This document shows positions 8,312 to 12,509 of a DNA stretch of 12,509 bases, one piece after another. The notes under the pieces were generated by a model, which worked only from the letters and a program-made list of their open reading frames with translations, did not search any database and was not told the origin of the DNA. Position numbers and translations under genes: made by a program. The first letter of the stretch is position 1. Every line of letters starts with the position of its first letter. This stretch comes from Sulfurimonas sp. (GTDB lineage Bacteria > Campylobacterota > Campylobacteria > Campylobacterales > Sulfurimonadaceae), in NCBI GenBank assembly GCA_027011725.1, contig JALUZQ010000039.1:1-12509 (forward strand), in the 5' to 3' direction.

Positions 8312-9193
8312 CTATCGCTCTATCACAAGCCCATTATTGTCTAAATCTAAAATTTTCACTGCAAAATCAGGAAATTTTTGTCTCATTTTGTTTGCTATCA
8401 TCGCAGCATCTTCATCGTATGTCAAAGAGAAGAATGTAGAACCGCTTCCTGAGAGGGTACTCATCAAAGCACCACTCTCATAGGCTACTTTTTGCACGGA
8501 AAAGAGTTCCGGCAGTGTTTTCATTCTCGCTTTTTGATGAAATCTGTCCTGTGCTGCAAGCTTCAGCATTTCCCAATCTTCATTGAAAAAAGCAGCAACA
8601 GTTAAAGCACTGTGTGAAAGATTATAGACTGCATTCTCTTTTGAGTACGATTTTGGCAAAACCGAACGCGATTTAGAAGTATTCATCTGCTTATTTGGTA
8701 TAACAACCACTGCTTTTAAATAGTTTGGCAAGTGTTTTTTTTGTGAAAAAACTTTATTTTTCTCAATCGTTGCCACATTAAAACCACCCATGACTGCTGG
8801 AGTAATGTTGTCTGGATGAGGCTCATACACAAGTGCATGGTTGAGAATTCTGCGTTTAGAGACTCTAATATTAGCCGCCTCATGCGCAGAAGCGATAGCA
8901 GATACAATCACCGCAGAAGAGCTGCCCAAGCCTCTTGACATAGGGATTTGGTTATAAAAAGTAAATTTGAAATTTTGCTTATGTTTTGTCAAACGGGCAT
9001 AATGTTCGTTAAAAATAGATATGAAAAGATTGTTACCCTTAAGACGAGGGTTATCTTCTCCTTCACCTTTAATGCAAACACTAAAAAACTTTGAAGGGTG
9101 AAACTCAACCCTGTTTCTTAGGTCAACGGCCAAACCAAGTGTGTCAAAACCCGGTCCTAGATTTGCTGAAGTAGCTGGTACACTTATTGTCAA
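8312..9193 (-). CDS. thrB: Homoserine kinase (TTG start)
   Basis: GHMP-family kinase that phosphorylates homoserine using ATP, the penultimate step of threonine synthesis. The 293 residues match the family. [17 protein letters not shown] (6-22) and the ATP-binding loop [11 protein letters not shown] (84-94) are typical of ThrB, and LSGSGSTFF near the C-terminus is the conserved third GHMP motif. The start codon is TTG: no ATG gives the correct N-terminus, and a TAGGA ribosome site at 9200-9204, overlapping the tsaB stop, lies 6 bases upstream. This implies coupling with tsaB translation. Threonine is also a substrate of the t6A pathway that TsaB serves, but co-location may simply be conserved synteny. 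thrC and hom are not in the window. Confidence 0.94.
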   Translation of the reverse strand: MTISVPATSANLGPGFDTLGLAVDLRNRVEFHPSKFFSVCIKGEGEDNPRLKGNNLFISIFNEHYARLTKHKQNFKFTFYNQIPMSRGLGSSSAVIVSAIASAHEAANIRVSKRRILNHALVYEPHPDNITPAVMGGFNVATIEKNKVFSQKKHLPNYLKAVVVIPNKQMNTSKSRSVLPKSYSKENAVYNLSHSALTVAAFFNEDWEMLKLAAQDRFHQKARMKTLPELFSVQKVAYESGALMSTLSGSGSTFFSLTYDEDAAMIANKMRQKFPDFAVKILDLDNNGLVIER

Positions 9194-9199
9194 TTGTTT

Positions 9200-9204
9200 T
9201 CCTA
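9200..9204 (-). promoter_or_regulatory. Ribosome binding site fixing the thrB TTG start
   Basis: The minus strand reads TAGGA six bases before the TTG at 9191-9193. It sits over the tsaB stop codon (9202-9204), so terminating and starting ribosomes share the site. This is the main reason to accept TTG as the thrB start. Confidence 0.7.
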
Positions 9205-9663
9205 TCCTACTGCACCTATCATATAAAGCGGAGTAGTATTTGTAGTAAACTCACTATAATCAAGTTCAACAGGAAGCTCAAAAGAGCTCTCAGGAACTGT
9301 TTCTAATTTTTGAGTTTTTATTTCTGATGCGATTTTAACAAAACATAACTTTCCAATCGCTTTTATTGGCTGATTTTTATTAAAATAAAAAGCATCTGTA
9401 GCAAATAGTGGTATCTTTTTGATAATAGAAATTGACTTTAAGAAGATATAGGCTACTTTAATGGCCATAAAACTTCCCGGTCCATTTGCATAAAAGAGCT
9501 TTTGAACATTGTAGCGTTCTAAAATATCTTTATAAAGCAGCGGTAAAACATCTGAACTCTTTTCACTGCTCTGAAGTTTTTCTATGAGCTTTTGATTCTC
9601 ATAGATACCGATCTGAATCGGTGAACTCAAAGCTATGAGTAGAACATCTACATTCTTAGGCAT
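9202..9663 (-). CDS. tsaB: tRNA threonylcarbamoyladenosine protein TsaB, short form
   Basis: Partner of TsaD in making t6A at position 37 of ANN-reading tRNAs. The N-terminal ASKHA fold is visible: [20 protein letters not shown] (8-27) corresponds to the first nucleotide-fold strands, and [16 protein letters not shown] (57-72) to the diagnostic GPGSFTG-R motif, with the usual T-G replaced by M-A here. At 153 residues it is far shorter than E. coli TsaB (about 230): the C-terminal part of the second subdomain is reduced. Short TsaB-like proteins lying between lpxC and thrB are known in Campylobacter, so this appears to be a lineage form, not damage. The start overlaps the lpxC stop by 8 bases. 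The call rests on one motif plus synteny, so confidence is moderate to good. Confidence 0.8.
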   Translation of the reverse strand: MPKNVDVLLIALSSPIQIGIYENQKLIEKLQSSEKSSDVLPLLYKDILERYNVQKLFYANGPGSFMAIKVAYIFLKSISIIKKIPLFATDAFYFNKNQPIKAIGKLCFVKIASEIKTQKLETVPESSFELPVELDYSEFTTNTTPLYMIGAVG

Positions 9664-10540
9664 ATGCTTTTTCTAACTCTTTTGTTTTTTCTCCAACGAG
9701 TTCTATCACTTCGTAGTTCTCTTTATTTTCAAGAAGTTTCAACGTCAGCTTATGGTTCAAATCATGACTCCCTGCCATTGCTTCATAGTTTCCTATAAAG
9801 TTCATACCAATAAGACTCATATCTCCTATGGCGTCGAGAATTTTATGTCTAACAAATTCATTGTCAAAACGCAGCCCTTCAGGGTTGAGAATCTTTTTCT
9901 CATCCAAAACAACAGCGTTTTCAAGTGAACCGCCAAGTGCAAGTCCTTTTGAGCGCAAATACTGCACTTCATGTAAAAAACCAAATGTTCGTGCACGCGC
10001 TATCTCATTTTTATAGCTCTCTTTTGTAAATTTGAGCACATATGCCTGTTCTTGTATAACAGGGTGGGGAAACTTGATAGTAAAGTCATAGTTCAAATCT
10101 GGAGAAGGAGAGAGTTTGACATACTTCTCACCCTCTTGTATCTCCACATCTTTTTTGATTATCATTACCTTTTTTGGCACATCAAGCTGTTGTATTCCTG
10201 CTTCATCAAGCAGCATACAAAAACTAGCACTACTCCCATCCATCACAGGTACTTCGTCGGCATCAACGATAACTCTGAGGTTATCTATGCCATATGCATA
10301 CACTGCAGAGAGGAGATGCTCTATTGTAGAGATAACATAGCCATCTTTACCGATGACCGTTGCCATTTTTGTATCAACAACATTCTCGGGAATAAGAGGA
10401 ATAGAGACATCAACATCACTTCTATAAAATACTATACCGCTGTTTGATTCCATCGGTTCGAGTCGTAACTTTACAGGCGATCCCTTATGGAGTCCAATTC
10501 CTACAAGTTCAACACTCTTTTTTATTGTTGTTTGATACAT
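9656..10540 (-). CDS. lpxC: UDP-3-O-acyl-N-acetylglucosamine deacetylase LpxC
   Basis: Zinc hydrolase that removes the acetyl group from UDP-acyl-GlcNAc, the committed step of lipid A synthesis, in the cytoplasm. The 294 residues match the family length. The expected zinc ligands are present: His75 in [16 protein letters not shown], and His232 and Asp236 in [10 protein letters not shown]. His259 in [12 protein letters not shown] corresponds to the general catalytic His (E. coli His265). MDGSSASF (100-107) and ARARTFGFL (181-189) also fit. The start ATG has a GGGAT stretch a few bases upstream and lies 9 bases after the M23 peptidase stop. Presence of LpxC shows a Gram-negative organism with lipid A. 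Very secure. Confidence 0.97.
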   Translation of the reverse strand: MYQTTIKKSVELVGIGLHKGSPVKLRLEPMESNSGIVFYRSDVDVSIPLIPENVVDTKMATVIGKDGYVISTIEHLLSAVYAYGIDNLRVIVDADEVPVMDGSSASFCMLLDEAGIQQLDVPKKVMIIKKDVEIQEGEKYVKLSPSPDLNYDFTIKFPHPVIQEQAYVLKFTKESYKNEIARARTFGFLHEVQYLRSKGLALGGSLENAVVLDEKKILNPEGLRFDNEFVRHKILDAIGDMSLIGMNFIGNYEAMAGSHDLNHKLTLKLLENKENYEVIELVGEKTKELEKAYA

Positions 10541-10549
10541 ATCTTATCC

Positions 10550-11920
10550 CTATTGGCCGTTAATTATTTTTTTAGCGTGTTTAATTATATCACTAATATT
10601 TAATTTTATCCATTTTTTATCCATCCACTCCTGTGGACGCACTTCTACACCTTGCACTAAAACACCGAAATGGAGGTGATCACCCATCGCATACCCTGTT
10701 TTTCCACTTTTTGCTACCACTGTGTTTGGAGCCACCTCATCACCCGCAGCCACATTGAGACTTGAACAGTGTCCATACACCGTATAAAGACCTAATCCAT
10801 GAGAGATAATAGGACTGTTTCCATAAATACCGTTATAATCAGCAAACACAACTTTTCCACCATTTTGCGTTTTGACTGGAGCCATCGCATGACTTGCTAA
10901 ATCAAGTCCCAAATGATACGCTTCACTGATGAACTTCCCATGATAATAGTACTTTCTATGGTCTCCAAAACGTGCAACAACTGCTCCATTTTTCAGAGGA
11001 TACATACGACGAATTCTAAAAGAGCTTATCATCTCTTGTGGCACGACAGAAGTATATTTATGAATAAGTCCATTATTCTTTGCACGGACATCTTCGTTGA
11101 TAATCTTAAACTGTTCAAGTGGATCTTCAACACCCTGTGTCTCTTCAAAATCTTCTGCCAAGTTCGCTATTTTGCCTTTTAAAAATTTGTCTGAGAGTGT
11201 TATTTTAGAGACTCTGTACTGTCTGTTTTTCAAATAAAGAGGTACGTACGTTCTTGTTACATTTCCTGCTTCATCTGTGGCGATAATAGTCGCACGAAAA
11301 CTGTTGTTTTGCACTGGCCATGCTAAGAGAGCGATGTAATATCCCTCTTTATAAAACGGTTCTGCCAAAAAGTGCTTTTTACCGCTCTCGATGTAGAGGT
11401 CTTTAAGGTTGTCATCTTGAGCTTGAAAAATAACAAGAGCAGATCCACCACGCGAGATCTTATACGAATTCTCTATAATATTGACCTGTGGTCTCTTTTT
11501 ATCAATAAAGAGTTTATACTCTTTTACAGCATCATTCCCTTTAAGAAAGTTCCATTTACTTACATCTTTGGCTTGCACTGTTATGGTTATCTCTTTATCT
11601 TTCATAGCATATGCACCACGAGGCGGTTTAATGTTTAAAAGAAGTGATTTTTTCGGAATAAGAAGCTGTTCATTGACAAGTGTCGTATTTCCCGCACCAT
11701 TTTGCATTACAACAGTATACGCCTTTATGGCACTGTCATCTTCTATTTTTATTTGCAGCGGCTTTTTCAAGTTCCAGTAGCCATTATTATTTTGGAGTGT
11801 AATAACAGGCTTATTTCTCTCAAATGTTGCAGAGAAGTACACATATAAAGCACCTCCAACAATTAATGCCATTATTAAAAGTGTCACAAATGATGAATTA
11901 TTATTTCTTTGGTTTCTCAA
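10550..11920 (-). CDS. Membrane-anchored M23 family peptidoglycan peptidase (TTG start)
   Basis: Predicted periplasmic zinc endopeptidase acting on peptidoglycan. A single transmembrane helix (about 10-30) follows a short basic cytoplasmic tail, giving a periplasmic body. Residues about 37-140 and 143-230 look like two beta-rich Ig-like modules; the second ends with the typical DEAGNVTRTY stretch. The LytM/M23 domain (about 305-430) has HLGLD (336-340, His336 and Asp340 as zinc ligands), YGH (382-384) and DHLHFG (414-419, His415 and His417), so all catalytic residues are intact. The start is TTG, supported by an AAGGA site at 11929-11933 with 8-base spacing; the next ATG would cut the membrane helix. 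M23 enzymes set helical cell shape in Helicobacter and Campylobacter, but I cannot tell which of these, if any, is the orthologue. The spacing to the upstream gene is 3 bases. Confidence 0.9.
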   Translation of the reverse strand: MRNQRNNNSSFVTLLIMALIVGGALYVYFSATFERNKPVITLQNNNGYWNLKKPLQIKIEDDSAIKAYTVVMQNGAGNTTLVNEQLLIPKKSLLLNIKPPRGAYAMKDKEITITVQAKDVSKWNFLKGNDAVKEYKLFIDKKRPQVNIIENSYKISRGGSALVIFQAQDDNLKDLYIESGKKHFLAEPFYKEGYYIALLAWPVQNNSFRATIIATDEAGNVTRTYVPLYLKNRQYRVSKITLSDKFLKGKIANLAEDFEETQGVEDPLEQFKIINEDVRAKNNGLIHKYTSVVPQEMISSFRIRRMYPLKNGAVVARFGDHRKYYYHGKFISEAYHLGLDLASHAMAPVKTQNGGKVVFADYNGIYGNSPIISHGLGLYTVYGHCSSLNVAAGDEVAPNTVVAKSGKTGYAMGDHLHFGVLVQGVEVRPQEWMDKKWIKLNISDIIKHAKKIINGQ

Positions 11921-11923
11921 ACT

Positions 11924-12509
11924 CTATTTCCTTACTATTGATTTTAAAATTTTACTCTTCTCATCTTCTTGGACAAGTCGAACTTCTTGAACATGTGCCA
12001 GTTTTAAGACCTCGTTCATTATCACATAAGCATCTTCTATGGATGCTCCACTCTCTTTTAGATCTTCTTCACTTACTGGCAAAAGAGCCACACTTGCATT
12101 CTCACATAAAAGCATATTTTTATAAAGAATCGACTGCAGACGAAAAGAAGCCAAAGGCTGACAATAGTGTAAATTTTCTATACACTCTTTATGCGCTGCG
12201 TTTAGCTCTATAAGTTGTGATGCAGTAGCAAATACTATGCCATCACATTCACTGCTTCTAAAGAGATCATAACGTAACAAAAGCGCCCCATAGAGTGCTG
12301 TAGCCATTTTTTTGTTGATCTTTACACCCTTCTTTTGAAAAAAGTCATATAAAGAAAGGACATCACTATCAACATTTATGATGCAATCAGCAGATGAAGG
12401 CACCTTTTGTCGAACTTTCTCAAACCATGGTAAAAAAGAGAACTTTTCAGCAAGAGGTGTTTCACAAACAAGAGAAACCTTTTTATGCTCTGTAAGAATA
12501 TAAGAATAT
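11924..12509 (-). CDS. DHH/DHHA1-like protein lacking key catalytic motifs (5' end cut by window)
   Basis: 194 residues are visible and the frame is open to the right edge, so the start is missing; a GTG at 12401-12403 is only an internal codon. The residues before it (KKVSLVCETPLAEKF, then FLPWFEKVRQKVPSSADC) resemble the N-terminal domain of bacterial DHH phosphoesterases (NrnA/RecJ-like). The rest follows the family: LYDFFQKKGVKINKKMATALYG, then LASFRLQ and the DHHA1-like segment VALLPVSEEDLKESGAS (140-156). The roughly 30 residues that should carry the DHH motif appear to be missing between Asp47 and Leu51-Tyr54. The usual aspartate of the D-T-G-x-F motif is Arg79 (LLLRYDLF), and the protein stops before the glycine-rich GGGH motif. 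It may be an inactive paralogue. Motif I would lie outside the window, so this view is partial. The family is my recognition without a search. Confidence 0.65.
   Translation of the reverse strand, partial: YSYILTEHKKVSLVCETPLAEKFSFLPWFEKVRQKVPSSADCIINVDSDVLSLYDFFQKKGVKINKKMATALYGALLLRYDLFRSSECDGIVFATASQLIELNAAHKECIENLHYCQPLASFRLQSILYKNMLLCENASVALLPVSEEDLKESGASIEDAYVIMNEVLKLAHVQEVRLVQEDEKSKILKSIVRK
11929..11933 (-). promoter_or_regulatory. Ribosome binding site fixing the M23 peptidase TTG start
   Basis: The minus strand reads AAGGA eight bases before the TTG at 11918-11920. It lies inside the last codons of the upstream DHH-like gene, so the two are likely coupled. Confidence 0.65.

Noticed and set aside
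8306..8316. 11-base palindrome GATAGGCTATC at the end of thrB, considered as a terminator
   Set aside because: The adjacent T-run is on the wrong side for the minus-strand transcript, where it reads as an A-run, and no plus-strand gene ends there.
11924..12100. A frameshift that would restore the missing GGGH end of the DHH-like protein
   Set aside because: Only 3 bases separate its stop from the M23 start, leaving no room for a lost C-terminal domain in another frame.
11924..12403. Reading the DHH-like gene as a complete 159-residue protein starting at the GTG of 12403
   Set aside because: The same frame continues to the window edge with family-like residues, so the gene is cut by the window and the GTG is internal.
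1..12509. Mobile elements, CRISPR arrays, tRNA or rRNA genes, toxin-antitoxin pairs or defence genes
   Set aside because: Almost all of the window is filled by recognisable housekeeping genes, the gaps are under 100 bases, and no repeat array, transposase or tRNA-like cloverleaf is visible.

Overview
The window looks like an ordinary chromosomal stretch from a Campylobacterota bacterium, probably close to Sulfurimonas or Sulfuricurvum. The lpxC - tsaB - thrB - ylxR - infB - rbfA - rimP order matches, from memory, the block in Campylobacter jejuni and Helicobacter pylori. The DNA is AT-rich, genes are packed with little or no spacing, and TsaB is of a short type. The genus is an inference from protein character, not a database match.

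Layout: positions 1-839 hold the plus-strand end of a SppA-type S49 signal peptide peptidase whose start lies off the left edge. Everything from 871 to the right edge is a single minus-strand run, read right to left: the 3' part of an unusual DHH/DHHA1-type protein (cut by the right edge), a membrane-anchored M23 peptidase, lpxC, tsaB, thrB, ylxR (DUF448), infB, rbfA, rimP, ribD, ubiE/menG, xseA and a small FmdE-domain protein. No gap exceeds about 100 bases. Most junctions overlap or are separated by fewer than 10 bases, which suggests translational coupling. The only two clear non-coding breaks are infB-rbfA, with a perfect inverted repeat that looks like an intrinsic terminator or attenuator, and the convergent sppA/FmdE junction, with two hairpins but no T-tract.

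The genes combine envelope growth (M23 peptidase, LpxC for lipid A), tRNA modification (TsaB), threonine synthesis (ThrB), translation initiation and 30S maturation (IF-2, RbfA, RimP, YlxR), riboflavin synthesis (RibD), quinone methylation (UbiE/MenG) and DNA repair (XseA). This is housekeeping growth machinery. There is no sign of a phage, insertion sequence, CRISPR array, toxin-antitoxin pair or defence island.

The item most worth a second look is the DHH-like protein at the right edge. Its frame is intact, but it appears to have lost the DHH motif, a catalytic aspartate and the C-terminal glycine-rich motif, so it may be a pseudoenzyme. The FmdE-domain protein, which retains a GHxCP motif, is the least understood complete gene. 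I found no convincing new multi-gene system.
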